Positions 45,036 through 56,601 of a stretch of DNA of 64,000 nt are shown piece after piece (within the stretch, counting starts at the first letter, position 1; each line of letters starts with the position of its first letter). Where the stretch lies: NCBI GenBank assembly GCA_041488095.1, contig JBGPOP010000005.1, forward strand, positions 1 to 64,000, given 5' to 3'. This stretch comes from DASYPQ01 sp041488095 (GTDB lineage: Bacteria; Planctomycetota; UBA1135; GCA-002686595). The translations under genes were made by a program, and so were the position numbers. The notes under the pieces were generated by a model. It was not told the origin of the DNA, did no database searches, and saw nothing but the letters and a program-made list of their open reading frames with translations.

Positions 45036-45229
45036 GAGCCTGCTTCCGCGGTCCGGATGAGCCCCGGAGGGGGTCCCGCCAGGGGTTCCCCTGCCGGCTC
45101 CAGCCGGGCCGGACGGAGGGTTTTCCTGCCTGCGTCGCGCACGAATCCGGTCGCCGGCTCCGGGTTGGCGGCGGACGTCCGGAAGGCCTCAGGTCGGCAT
45201 CCCGTGGGTGTCGATCACGGTGTTGGTCC

Positions 45230-48160
<2,931 letters not shown>

Positions 48161-48188
48161 GGATCTGGCCCGCGCCGGGCGGGGAAGC

Positions 48189-48194
48189 TAGACT
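48189..48194 (+). promoter_or_regulatory. TAGACT -10-like box before ychF
   Basis: TAGACT lies in the loop of a 9-bp imperfect stem (48180-48188 with about 48195-48204) and ends 15 bases before ATG 48210. Confidence 0.45.
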
Positions 48195-48209
48195 TTCCCG
48201 CCCCGTTCC

Positions 48210-49301
48210 ATGGGCGTCGCCTGCGGCATCGTCGGGCTGCCGAACGTCGGCAAGTCCACCCTCTACAGCGCGTTCACGGCGACGCCGGCCGACCGCGCGA
48301 TCTACCCGTTCAGCACGACCGAGGCGAATGTCGCGGTCGTCAACGTGCCCGACGAGCGGCTCGAGACGATCCACCGCTTCATCGCGACCGAGTGCATCGT
48401 GCCCGCGGCGATGAGGGTGGTCGACATCCCCGGGCTCGCGGCGGGCGCGTCGAAGGGGGAGGGCATGGGGAACAAGTTCCTGGGCTCGGTCAAGGAAGCC
48501 GACGCGCTGCTGAACGTCGTGCGCTGCTTCGAGAACCCGCAGGTGGTCCGGGAGGGCCCGGTCGATCCGAAAAGCGACATGGAGGTGCTCGAGCTGGAGC
48601 TCGTCATGGCCGACCTCGACACGGTCGCGCGGAACTCCGACCGCGTGGGGAAGAAGGCCAGAGCCGGGGACAAGCAGGCGCTGTTCGAGAAGGAAGTGTT
48701 CGAGAAGGCCAAGGTGGTCCTCGAGGAGGGCAAGCTCCTGCGCACCGCGGCCTGGAAGCCGGCGGAGATCGCGGCGCTGCGGCCGCTGTTCCTGATGACG
48801 ATCAAGCCGATGCTCTACGTGGCGAACATCGACCAGGACGACCTGGAGGGGCGATCCGAACGCGCGCAAGCGGTCGCGCGCCACGCCCAGGAGATGAAAT
48901 CGGAGTGGATGCACCTGTGCGGCGACCTGGAGTGCGAGCTCGTCAACATGGGCCCGGAGGATCGCCGGGGCTTCCAGGAGGAGCTCGGGATCAAGGAGCT
49001 CGCGCTGCCCAAGCTGATCCGCAAGGCGTTCGAGCTCTTGGGTTTGCAGACGTTCTTCACCGCCGGGCCGAAGGAGATCCGGGCCTGGACGATCCACAAG
49101 GGGGACACGGGGCCGGTCGCGGCGGGCGTGATCCACACGGACTTCGAGAAGGGGTACATCCGGGCCGAGGTGTATTCGGTCGACGACCTCGTCGCGTACG
49201 GGAGCGAGCACGCGATCAAGGCCGCCGGCAAGATGCGCGTCGAGGGTCGCGACTACGCGATGCGCGACAGCGACGTGGCGCACTTCCTCGTGGCCAAGTG
49301 A
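48210..49301 (+). CDS. ychF: YchF/OLA1 ribosome-associated ATPase
   Basis: 363 residues, the usual length. G1 GLPNVGKST is at residues 9-17, G2/G3 includes VDIPGLAAGASKGEGMGNKFL, and the ATP-specific NxxE-type G4 is LYVANIDQDD. The TGS domain occupies about residues 280-361 (FFTAGPKEIRAWTIHKGDTGP). It binds ribosomes and hydrolyses ATP better than GTP. A small spacer of 7 bases precedes the next gene. Confidence 0.95.
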   Translation: MGVACGIVGLPNVGKSTLYSAFTATPADRAIYPFSTTEANVAVVNVPDERLETIHRFIATECIVPAAMRVVDIPGLAAGASKGEGMGNKFLGSVKEADALLNVVRCFENPQVVREGPVDPKSDMEVLELELVMADLDTVARNSDRVGKKARAGDKQALFEKEVFEKAKVVLEEGKLLRTAAWKPAEIAALRPLFLMTIKPMLYVANIDQDDLEGRSERAQAVARHAQEMKSEWMHLCGDLECELVNMGPEDRRGFQEELGIKELALPKLIRKAFELLGLQTFFTAGPKEIRAWTIHKGDTGPVAAGVIHTDFEKGYIRAEVYSVDDLVAYGSEHAIKAAGKMRVEGRDYAMRDSDVAHFLVAK

Positions 49302-49308
49302 GAGCTCG

Positions 49309-50502
49309 ATGGAGAATCGTGGAGGGGACCGTGGCAGGCCGACGATCGCCACGAACCTCCGCGCCGCGCGCTTCGATCGCGGGGAGATCGCCGGCTCCCT
49401 CGGCGACCTGGGCACCTTCCTGCCGCTGCTCGTCGGCATGTCGGCGCAGAACGGGCTGAACTTCGCCTCGGCGCTGTTCTTCGCGGGCGTCTTCCACGTC
49501 GTCACCGGCCTCCTCTTCGCGATCCCGATGGCCGTGCAGCCGATGAAGGCGATCGCGGCCGTGGCGCTCACGGAGGGGCTCTCCGCGAAGGAGATCGTGG
49601 CGGCCGGGATGGCCGTCAGCGCGATCGTCCTCGCGCTCGGGCTCACGGGCCTCGTCGACTGGCTCGATCGGCTGGTCCCGAGGCCCATCGTGCGCGGGAT
49701 CCAGCTGTGCCTGGGCCTCTCCCTCGTGATCAAGGGGCTCCAGATGGTCGCGGGGACGCACGCGTGGGTCGCTCCGGACAGCTTTCTCACGGCGATGCTC
49801 GGTGCGGTCGCGGTCCTCTACCTGTTCTCCTCGCGCCTGATCCCCGCGGCGCTCGTCCTGTTCGGCGCCGGGATCCTCCTCGCGGTCTGGAAGGATCCGG
49901 AGCTCGTCGCCAAGCTCGGGCTCGGCTTCACGCTGCCCGGATGGGCTCCGCCCGGCTGGAGCGACTTCGTGCGCGCCGTGCCCACGGCGGTCGTGCCTCA
50001 GATCCCGCTGACCACCTTCAACTCGGTGATCGCGGTGTGCGCCCTTTCCGCCGACCTGTTCCCGGACCGCCCCGCGCGGCCGAGGCGCGTCGCGATGTCG
50101 GTCGGGCTGATGAACCTCATCGGCGGGTGGTTCGGTGCGATGCCGATGTGCCACGGCGCAGGAGGGCTGGCCGGGCACTACCGTTTCGGAGCGCGGACCA
50201 ACGGCGCGGTCCTGTTCCTCGGCGCGACGATGCTCGTGCTCGCGGTCCTCTTCGGCGCGTCGCTGATCTCGCTCTGCGCGGCGTTTCCGGCGAGCCTCCT
50301 GGGCGTCATGCTGGGCTTCAGCGGCCTCGAGCTCGCGCTCGTCGCGCGCGACCAGACGAAGCACTGGGACGCGTTCATCATGCTGCTCACCGCGGGCGCG
50401 GGACTCGCTTTGAACAACATCGCGCTCGGCTTCGCGATCGGGCTCTCCACCGTCCTTCTCCTGCGGCTCACCGGGCAGGGCCGCGGGAACGAGACCGCCT
50501 GA
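49309..50502 (+). CDS. MOT1-type molybdate transporter
   Basis: 397 residues with about ten membrane segments. The motifs GSLGDLGTFLPLLVGM (about residues 29-44) and IPMAVQPMKAIAAVALTEG (about 66-84) are typical of the MOT1/PF16983 branch, related to SulP sulfate transporters. A second half repeats VPQIPLTTFNSVIAV and MCHGAGGLAGHYRFGARTNG. It should take up molybdate for molybdopterin enzymes, though relatives can carry sulfate. It is cotranscribed with ychF by position (8 bases apart) although functional linkage is unclear. Confidence 0.85.
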   Translation: MENRGGDRGRPTIATNLRAARFDRGEIAGSLGDLGTFLPLLVGMSAQNGLNFASALFFAGVFHVVTGLLFAIPMAVQPMKAIAAVALTEGLSAKEIVAAGMAVSAIVLALGLTGLVDWLDRLVPRPIVRGIQLCLGLSLVIKGLQMVAGTHAWVAPDSFLTAMLGAVAVLYLFSSRLIPAALVLFGAGILLAVWKDPELVAKLGLGFTLPGWAPPGWSDFVRAVPTAVVPQIPLTTFNSVIAVCALSADLFPDRPARPRRVAMSVGLMNLIGGWFGAMPMCHGAGGLAGHYRFGARTNGAVLFLGATMLVLAVLFGASLISLCAAFPASLLGVMLGFSGLELALVARDQTKHWDAFIMLLTAGAGLALNNIALGFAIGLSTVLLLRLTGQGRGNETA

Positions 50503-50549
50503 CCGCAACGTCACTCGCCCGACGTGCGTTTCCGGACGGGGATGGCTTT

Positions 50550-50578
50550 TTGACCGAGGCCGGGAAGCGCCGTATGTT
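50550..50578 (+). promoter_or_regulatory. Sigma70-like promoter before the VOC protein
   Basis: TTGACC (50550-50555), 17-base spacer, TATGTT (50573-50578), about 55 bases before the start codon. Good match and spacing. Confidence 0.6.
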
Positions 50579-50632
50579 GGATGACGAGTTCGAAGACCAT
50601 CGCGTCCGAGTCACCTTGCGGAGGAGAGAGTC

Positions 50633-51085
50633 ATGGCAGTCAAACCCATCCCCGACGGCTTCCATACCGTGACGCCCTACCTCGTCGTCGAAGGGGCGTC
50701 GAAGCTGATCGAGTTCCTCAAGAAGGGCCTCGGAGCCGAGGAGATCCACCTCTCGAAGCGGCCGGACGGCACGATCATGCACGCCCAGGTCAGGATCGGC
50801 GACTCGATGGTCATGCTGGCCGAGGCGATGGCCGAGCATCCGGCGATGCCGTGCGCGCTCTACTTGTACGTGTCGGACACGGACGCCCTCTACGAGCGCG
50901 CGCTGAAGGCCGGCGCCACCTCGATCATGAAGCCGATGGACATGTTCTACGGGGACCGCAACGCGGGCGTGAAGGGTCCGGGCGGCATCCAGTGGTGGAT
51001 CGCGACGCACAAGGAGGACATGTCGACCGCGGAGTTGGAGAAGCGCGCGGCGGCGGCGATGAAGAACGTGAAGAGGGGGAGCTGA
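50633..51085 (+). CDS. VOC-superfamily (glyoxalase/PhnB-like) protein
   Basis: 150 residues. One VOC module is clear: TVTPYLVVEGASKLIEFLKKGLGAEE, IMHAQVRIGDSMVMLAEAM, LYLYVSDTDALYERALKAGA and FYGDRNAGVKGPGG. The GDRxxxVxDPxG pattern of PhnB/glyoxalase-like proteins is seen, with its metal residues incomplete. The precise enzyme activity is unknown. A GGAGGAGAG ribosome-binding site is 7 bases before ATG 50633, downstream of a good promoter. Confidence 0.85.
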   Translation: MAVKPIPDGFHTVTPYLVVEGASKLIEFLKKGLGAEEIHLSKRPDGTIMHAQVRIGDSMVMLAEAMAEHPAMPCALYLYVSDTDALYERALKAGATSIMKPMDMFYGDRNAGVKGPGGIQWWIATHKEDMSTAELEKRAAAAMKNVKRGS

Positions 51086-51146
51086 GGCCGCGCCGCCCGG
51101 GCCAGATCGGGCCCGCCGACCTGGCCGCACCCGTCGCTCTTCCGGC

Positions 51147-51257
51147 CTAGTCCTCTTCCGGCTCTTCCGGCTTGTTGCCGACGATCGACTCGATGCGCGC
51201 GATCACGTCGCCCGTCAGCTTGGGCACGAGCTCCGACGCGGCCAGGTTCTCCTCGGG
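51147..51257 (-). pseudogene. Remnant of an aldo-keto reductase C-terminus
   Basis: Reading the minus strand back from TAG 51149-51147 gives 36 residues ending ENLAASELVPKLTGDVIAR and then IESIVGNKPEEPEED. This matches the last helix region of aldo-keto reductases of the Kv-beta/YghZ type, where xxVPKLTPEVxxRIExIxxNKP is typical. The frame is closed upstream by a TGA at about 51295, and no barrel or active site precedes it. The rest of the gene has been lost next to the M24-fold gene. No track start or promoter is seen. Confidence 0.7.
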
Positions 51258-51328
51258 ACGTTGCCCCGACCCTTCCGGGGATCGGCCCGGTGGTCAGGAT
51301 AGCGCGCGAGAAGCCCGATCGCCCTCGT

Positions 51329-52402
51329 TCATCGGGCCCGGCGCACCAGGATGTCCGGGCGCGATCCGAGCATCGGCCAGTCGGTCATCGCGGTGAGGAC
51401 CTCGGCGTCCGCGGCGCTCCTGGTGAGGACCGCGTCTTCGGACTTCGTGCCGCTGATCGACGGGTTCCATCCGACCACCTGGTTCGGCACCGCCGCTCCG
51501 GAGGTGGTCGGGGTGACGCAGAAGTCGCGGCACTCGTACCCCATCGGCCCGCCCTGGTGATGGAGCTTCCACTCCTTCCCGAACCCTCCCGCGCGGTAGG
51601 CGCGGATCCCGGCCGCGAGGATCTCGCTCCACTTCGCGCCGGGCCGGGTGGCGCCGATCAGCGCCTCGTCCACCGCGCACACGGCCGCGTGCTTGCGCCG
51701 GAGCGCCGCTGGGAGCCGGCCGAAGTGCACGAGGCGCGTCATCGACACGATCAACCCGTGCCGCATCGCGCAGACGGCGACCATGAGGGTCCTCTCCAGG
51801 CGGCGATGCGTGGGGACGGGATGCCGGAACCGCGCGATCCGATCGTCCGCCGCGACGAGCAGCACGGGCGCGTGCATCCCGCGCCGCCTGAGCTCGGCGC
51901 CGAACCGGCCTGCGATCTCGTGCTCGGTGACGCCGCGGCGGACGCCGCGGAGGTGACCTTGCATCACCTCGGCGCAGTCGCGGCCGAGCTCGCGGGCGCG
52001 CATCGCCTCGCGGGTCGTGAGCGGGGCGCGGAGGCTTGCGATCGCGTCGGCGTCGTCGAGCCCGTCCCGAGGCTTCTTCGGGCGCCGCGCCGGGTCCGGC
52101 CAGTCGGTGGCGAAGTTGTGCCGCAGGGTCCTGCGCGGCCGCCACCACGGGACGACATCGAACGACCACTCCTTCGCGAATTCTTCGGCCCGCAGGCGCG
52201 GAGCCTCGATGGTGTTCGTCAGGACCACCTTGCGGCGGGGCGTCCAGAGCACGGCCGCAACCCCGGTCGCCTGGGTCGTGTCGCAGTGCACGTCCGCCCC
52301 GTCGGTGATCCAGGCGATGTTGGACCGGCGGCGCAGGAGCACGCCGTCGCGCTCCAAGTCGCGGCACAGCTGCCGCAGTCGTCCTTCCTTCACTGCATCC
52401 AT
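51329..52402 (-). CDS. M24 (aminopeptidase P-like) fold protein lacking most metal ligands
   Basis: 357 residues from ATG 52402, preceded by AGGA at suitable distance. The creatinase-like N-domain (about 1-125) is followed by a pita-bread domain. Compared with the usual pattern, the first metal Asp is Cys211 (VAVCAMRHG), the second is Ser220 (VSMTR for GDITR), the Glu of TIEPG is Asn313 (VVGWNPSI) and only His281/282 (HHQGG) and Glu322 (SEDAVL) remain. It is thus a probable pseudoenzyme or a member of an unusual subfamily. It diverges from the arylsulfotransferase-like gene with 96 bases between. Confidence 0.8.
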   Translation of the reverse strand: MDAVKEGRLRQLCRDLERDGVLLRRRSNIAWITDGADVHCDTTQATGVAAVLWTPRRKVVLTNTIEAPRLRAEEFAKEWSFDVVPWWRPRRTLRHNFATDWPDPARRPKKPRDGLDDADAIASLRAPLTTREAMRARELGRDCAEVMQGHLRGVRRGVTEHEIAGRFGAELRRRGMHAPVLLVAADDRIARFRHPVPTHRRLERTLMVAVCAMRHGLIVSMTRLVHFGRLPAALRRKHAAVCAVDEALIGATRPGAKWSEILAAGIRAYRAGGFGKEWKLHHQGGPMGYECRDFCVTPTTSGAAVPNQVVGWNPSISGTKSEDAVLTRSAADAEVLTAMTDWPMLGSRPDILVRRAR

Positions 52403-52498
52403 GGCTTCCTCGCACCCGCGCTCCCCCGGACCCGGGAGTGGATCGCCTGCGGCCGGAGGCTCGAAGATGCTGGCCATCCGCCGCAAGGACTTGTCATC

Positions 52499-54130
52499 AT
52501 GACGTGCATGACCTTACACCTGCGTCTTCCCGCATTCCTCCCCGCCCTTCTTCCGTGCCTGCTCGTCGCGCCCTCGCCCGCGCAGGACAAGCCCGCGCCG
52601 CCTCCGCCTTCCGCGGGCGATCCCGCCGCGCAGGCGAAGCCGGACGGCGGCGCTCCGCCGGCCGACGAGGAGCCGCGCGGGCTGCGCGTTCACGAGAAGG
52701 GCGCGTGGGACGGCTACACGATCATCCAGCCGCTGAACAGCAAGAAGGTGCACCTCGTCGACATGGACGGGGAGATCGTGCACACGTGGGAGTCGGCGTA
52801 CACGCCGGGAGCGTGGCTGTTCCTCGAGGACGACGGGCGCATGTTCCGGTGCGGGCGCAAGGAGGACAAGACGCGCTTCCACGGCGGCGGCATCGGCGGG
52901 ATCGTGCAGGAGATCGCGTGGGACGGGACGGTGACGTGGGAGTACGAGCTCGCGAACGACGAGCGCATGCTGCACCACGACATCGAGCCGATGCCGAACG
53001 GGAACATCCTGCTCGTCGCGTGGGAGAATCACACGCGGGAGGAAGCGATCGCGAACGGGCGCGACGAGGAGTTCGCGCTGGAGGAGGGATTCTGGCCGGA
53101 CGTCATCCTCGAGGTGAAGCCGACGCGGCCGAAGGGCGGGGAGATCGTGTGGACGTGGCGGAGCTGGGACCACCTGGTGCAGGATCGGGATGCGAAGAAG
53201 GCGGGCTACGGGGCGCTGCGCGAGCATCCGGGGCGGATCGACATCAACGCGGACCAGCGCTACGAGGAGAAGAAGAAGGAGACCGACGCGGAGCGGAAGA
53301 AGCGCGAGGAGCTCGAGAAGAGGATGCGCGCCACGGGATACGTGGGCGGCGGGGATTCGGCTGACGCGGATGCGAAAGACAAGGACAAGGCCCCCGGTGC
53401 GAAGGGCACGGACGGAAAGGACGCTCCTCCCCCGGGCGGTCCGCCGAAGCCGTCGGGCGACTGGCTGCACACGAACGGCGTCGATTATCTGCCCGGGCAG
53501 GATCTGCTCGTGGTGAGCGCGCCGCATGTGTGCGAGTTGTGGGTGATCGACCACTCGACGACGACGGCGCAGGCTGCGGGGAGCGCGGGCGGGCGTCGCG
53601 GGCACGGCGGGGACCTGCTGTGGAGGTGGGGGAATCCGCGGAACTACGGGTGCGGGGCGGGTGCGGACAAGAAGCTCTTCTACCAGCACGATCCGAGCTG
53701 GCTGCCGAGCGCGGAGCCGGGGGATCTCCGGGTTCTCGTGTTCAACAACGGCGCGGAGCGGCCGGGCGGGGAGTACTCGTCCGTGGAGGAGCTCGCGCTC
53801 CCGTTCGACGCGAAGAGGGGATTCGTGCGCGAGAAGGACGCGGCGTTCGGGCCGGCGGCGGCGGCGTGGTCGTATCACGTCCCCGAGAAGTACCTCTCGC
53901 CGTTCATCTCGGGGGCGCAGCGCTTGCCGAACGGGGACACGCTGATCTGCTGCGGCGCGCCGGGGCGGGTGTTCGAGGTGACGAGCGACGGGCGGGTGGT
54001 CTGGGACTACCTCAACCCGATGGGCGGCGAGGTCGAGCTGATCCTGCCGGGCCCGAAGGCGCCGCCCAAGGCGTTGTTCCGCGCGGTGCGGGTGCCGCGG
54101 GATCATCCGGGGGTGAAGGGGAAGATCTAG
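52499..54130 (+). CDS. Arylsulfotransferase (ASST)-like secreted protein
   Basis: 543 residues from ATG 52499 (an in-frame ATG at 52508 is equally possible; a short GGAC lies upstream). A Sec signal is followed by a Pro/Gly-rich linker (about 30-60). The beta-propeller motifs of ASST are recurrent: GWxxGYTIIQPLNSKKVHLVDMDGEIVHTW, TVTWEYELANDERMLHHDIEPMPNGNILLVAWEN and WDYLNPMGGEVELI near the end. The HHDIEPMPNGN block with His residues is characteristic. A charged, Lys/Glu-rich and Asp/Gly-rich insertion interrupts the propeller (about 254-320). Function in this group is uncertain. Confidence 0.82.
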   Translation: MTCMTLHLRLPAFLPALLPCLLVAPSPAQDKPAPPPPSAGDPAAQAKPDGGAPPADEEPRGLRVHEKGAWDGYTIIQPLNSKKVHLVDMDGEIVHTWESAYTPGAWLFLEDDGRMFRCGRKEDKTRFHGGGIGGIVQEIAWDGTVTWEYELANDERMLHHDIEPMPNGNILLVAWENHTREEAIANGRDEEFALEEGFWPDVILEVKPTRPKGGEIVWTWRSWDHLVQDRDAKKAGYGALREHPGRIDINADQRYEEKKKETDAERKKREELEKRMRATGYVGGGDSADADAKDKDKAPGAKGTDGKDAPPPGGPPKPSGDWLHTNGVDYLPGQDLLVVSAPHVCELWVIDHSTTTAQAAGSAGGRRGHGGDLLWRWGNPRNYGCGAGADKKLFYQHDPSWLPSAEPGDLRVLVFNNGAERPGGEYSSVEELALPFDAKRGFVREKDAAFGPAAAAWSYHVPEKYLSPFISGAQRLPNGDTLICCGAPGRVFEVTSDGRVVWDYLNPMGGEVELILPGPKAPPKALFRAVRVPRDHPGVKGKI

Positions 54131-54169
54131 CGGGGCAGGTCATCCCGGATCGCGGCGAGAGGGTGAGAC

Positions 54170-54985
54170 ATGACGGAAGAGCGTGAGTACATCCTCACCA
54201 CGAACCGCGAGGAGATCGACCGCCTGCGCTTCCAGCACCAGGCGTGGGTGAAGGAGGCCTACGCGCTCTGGGAGCGAGCCGGGATTCGCGAGGGCGACGT
54301 CGTGATGGACCTCGGCTGCGGCCCCGGGTTCACGTCGTTCGAGCTCGCGCACGTCGTCGGTCCGAAGGGGAGGGTGATCGCGCGGGACGAGAGCGCGCGC
54401 TTCCTCGAGTTCCTGCGGGCGGAGCGCGATCGGCAATCGCTCGCGCAGGTCGAGCCGAGCCTGGGCCAGGTGGAGGATCTCGATCTGGCGCCGGGAACGT
54501 TGGACGCCGCCTACGCGCGCTGGCTCTTCTGCTGGCTGCGGGAGCCGGGGGCCGTGCTCGAGCGAGTGGCGCGAGGGGTGAAGAGGGGCGGGGTGATCGC
54601 GCTCCAGGACTACTTGGATTGGGGCGGGATGAAGATCCTTCCGCGGAGCCCGGTCTTCGAGCGGGGAGTCGAGGCGTGCATGCGGAGCTGGAAGGAGGGC
54701 GGCGGGACGATCGACGTCGGCGATCTCGTGCCGGCCCTCGCGGCCGGATGCGGTCTTCGCGTGGAGTCGTTCCGTCCGATCGCGCGGATCGGCCGCGTGG
54801 GATCGCTCAAGTGGCGCTGGATCGGGCAGTTCTTCGAGAGCTACCTGCCGAAGCTGGTCGAGCGGGGGATGTTCGGGGAAGACGAGCTCGTGGCGTGGCG
54901 CAGGGAGTGGGAGAGACGTACCGCGGAAGGGAAGAGCTACTGCTACACGCCGACGATGGTGGACGTCCTGCTGAGGAAGCCGTAG
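54170..54985 (+). CDS. SAM-dependent methyltransferase (class I, Methyltransf_11-like)
   Basis: 271 residues. Motif I is VVMDLGCGPGFTSFELA (about residues 44-60), motif II is in VIARDESARFL and the post-motif region is TLDAAYARWLFCWLREP and GGVIALQDYLDW. No signal peptide or membrane segment. The substrate is not predictable. It lies 39 bases after the ASST-like gene. It lacks the Cys pattern of arsenite methyltransferases, so it is not the missing ArsM. Confidence 0.8.
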   Translation: MTEEREYILTTNREEIDRLRFQHQAWVKEAYALWERAGIREGDVVMDLGCGPGFTSFELAHVVGPKGRVIARDESARFLEFLRAERDRQSLAQVEPSLGQVEDLDLAPGTLDAAYARWLFCWLREPGAVLERVARGVKRGGVIALQDYLDWGGMKILPRSPVFERGVEACMRSWKEGGGTIDVGDLVPALAAGCGLRVESFRPIARIGRVGSLKWRWIGQFFESYLPKLVERGMFGEDELVAWRREWERRTAEGKSYCYTPTMVDVLLRKP

Positions 54986-55633
54986 AACGATCCGCTGGGC
55001 TTGCCGCGAAGGTTCATACTTGCTTCGTGTTCAAGTAGTTCGGTCTGTTCGATGATTACCGGGTCGCGTACTTAAGGTCACCGTCGAGAGCCTCTCCGGC
55101 CCGACGGAGCGCGTAGTGCGGGAAATCCGCACGCTACGTGCGACGCGGCGGGGGCTAGAAGCGCAGTCACGGCAAGCCGGACTGAGGAGCCGAACCCGAA
55201 AGGGCCGGCGGCGTCCACTCGCACCACAGGGTCGCGAGGATCACGCCCCCTCGCTACTGCCATCCACGCGGAGTTATCAGTAGCAAGCGTGGTGATTCCC
55301 CACTCGCCAACGCGCATCGCATCCACCTGCCTACTGGGAAACGAGTTGGCCGCGGCGGAAAACCATGGAGAGGGCGCTGGTTTGCCTTCGGACGGTCCCC
55401 GGTTGAGTGAACGTGGATCTGTTCCGCCCCGAGTTTCCTGGACACCCACTTGAGTGTAATCACGTCTGGAGCCTCGAAGAGTTGTTAAGGCTCGCGGAGA
55501 AGCAAGAAACGGCCGCCGTTCGTGAGGCCCGTACTGACTGACCCGCTACCCCCGGCCGGGCGTGCTTGACAGACCGGAAGGGGGCGAGTACCTTCCCGCC
55601 TTCTCGCGGAGCCAATCTGTGGAAGGAGGAGTC
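54986..55633. other. Long non-coding stretch of lower GC
   Basis: About 650 bases with no convincing gene; short open frames on either strand resemble no family. GC content is visibly lower than in neighbours, suggesting acquired or degenerated sequence. The right end contains the promoter at 55566-55594. Confidence 0.5.
55566..55594 (+). promoter_or_regulatory. Sigma70-like promoter of the Cys-rich secreted protein
   Basis: TTGACA (55566-55571), 17-base spacer, TACCTT (55589-55594), about 40 bases before ATG 55634. Perfect -35 and optimal spacing. Confidence 0.65.
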
Positions 55634-56014
55634 ATGCTCTCAAGGAAGATGAGCTACTCGGTCTCGGCGTTGGCAGTCGTTGCCATCCTCGTCGCAACCG
55701 CGGCGCGTGTACGAGCCAACGGAGGATGCGAAAATCTGGGCGGACCGACCAGCTGCGGCAGTGGCACGTCAGGCTGCGTGCATTCCGTGACAGTGACATG
55801 TGGCCCGCACGCTTGCACGGTCACGGTCACCGTCACGTGCAATCTGCCGAATCCCCCGGGCGGGACGACGGACTGCACGAACCAAGCCCAGGTTGACGGT
55901 AGCTCCAACAAGGGAGTCGGAGGCTGCTGCGGTTGCACGGTGACTCCGAAGTCGCCAAAGACCTGGAATCAGGTGGGCAACAGCTGTGCAGACTTCAGTC
56001 AGGATTGCAGCTAA
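55634..56014 (+). CDS. Small secreted protein with 12 cysteines, function unknown
   Basis: 126 residues from ATG 55634, preceded by a strong GGAAGGAGG ribosome-binding site. The signal peptide (SVSALAVVAILVATAARVRA) is followed by a mature protein with 12 Cys, in ENLGGPTSCGSGTSGC, TVTCGPHACTVTVTVTC and GGCCGCTVTPK arrangements and Gly/Thr repeats. This suggests a disulfide-stabilised extracellular domain. I recognise no family. It is the first gene of a group of three small secreted proteins, and its codon use and base composition are less GC-rich than the rest of the window. Confidence 0.75.
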   Translation: MLSRKMSYSVSALAVVAILVATAARVRANGGCENLGGPTSCGSGTSGCVHSVTVTCGPHACTVTVTVTCNLPNPPGGTTDCTNQAQVDGSSNKGVGGCCGCTVTPKSPKTWNQVGNSCADFSQDCS

Positions 56015-56056
56015 GTCTCGGGGCGCGATCGTAGGCAAACAAAAGGAGTTGAAAGA

Positions 56057-56458
56057 ATGAAGAGGGTGCTCTTGGTATCGGCTGTGCTGACCTGTCTGGC
56101 GGCAGCCGTGTTCGCGCTCACGCGACGCGGCGGGATCTCGAATACCAATCATCGAGACCACGTCAGAACGAACGTGACCGTATCGGCTGCCGCAGACGAC
56201 GGAAAAGAGACCTACCGGCTCCAGCTGTTCGAACCATGGAATGAGGCAGAGTATCGGATCGTGCTACTCGCCGGGGCCTGCGTTGACAGTGACGGATTGC
56301 CCTCCTTGCACACTTTCAGGACCCTCGATTCGTCCCTCGGTGCTGGCGGGGTGTCGTTGAGAGGGGTTAGATCCGTCTTCAACGTGCGTCCCAGCGTGGA
56401 TTCGTGGGCGCAAGTGACGTCACAGGCCGACCTCGTCGTGTCCGTTACGGACCAATAG
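56057..56458 (+). CDS. Small secreted/anchored protein of unknown function
   Basis: 133 residues. An N-terminal hydrophobic segment (VLLVSAVLTCLAAAVFAL) acts as signal peptide or anchor. The remainder is beta-rich with no recognised motif. A AGGAG sequence 9-10 bases upstream supports ATG 56057. It follows the Cys-rich protein gene by 42 bases on the same strand and has similar low GC, so they are likely one unit. Confidence 0.65.
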   Translation: MKRVLLVSAVLTCLAAAVFALTRRGGISNTNHRDHVRTNVTVSAAADDGKETYRLQLFEPWNEAEYRIVLLAGACVDSDGLPSLHTFRTLDSSLGAGGVSLRGVRSVFNVRPSVDSWAQVTSQADLVVSVTDQ

Positions 56459-56601
56459 GAGATGATCTCCGCAGACGCTGTCCTGGCCAAGAGCTGACGC
56501 TTCCGAACCCGCCTCGCTCTCGCGTTCTACCTCTCCATCGCCCTCGCGGTGCCGAGGTCGTCGGCTCGCGCGAGAGGGATTCTCTAACCCAAGGAGTGAA
56601 C

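Noticed and set aside
54170..54985. Methyltransferase as a possible ArsM partner for arsS
   Set aside because: It lacks the conserved arsenite-binding cysteines and is 20 kb away.
55078..55449. Open frame on the minus strand in the low-GC gap
   Set aside because: No recognised domain and no clear start or ribosome-binding site.
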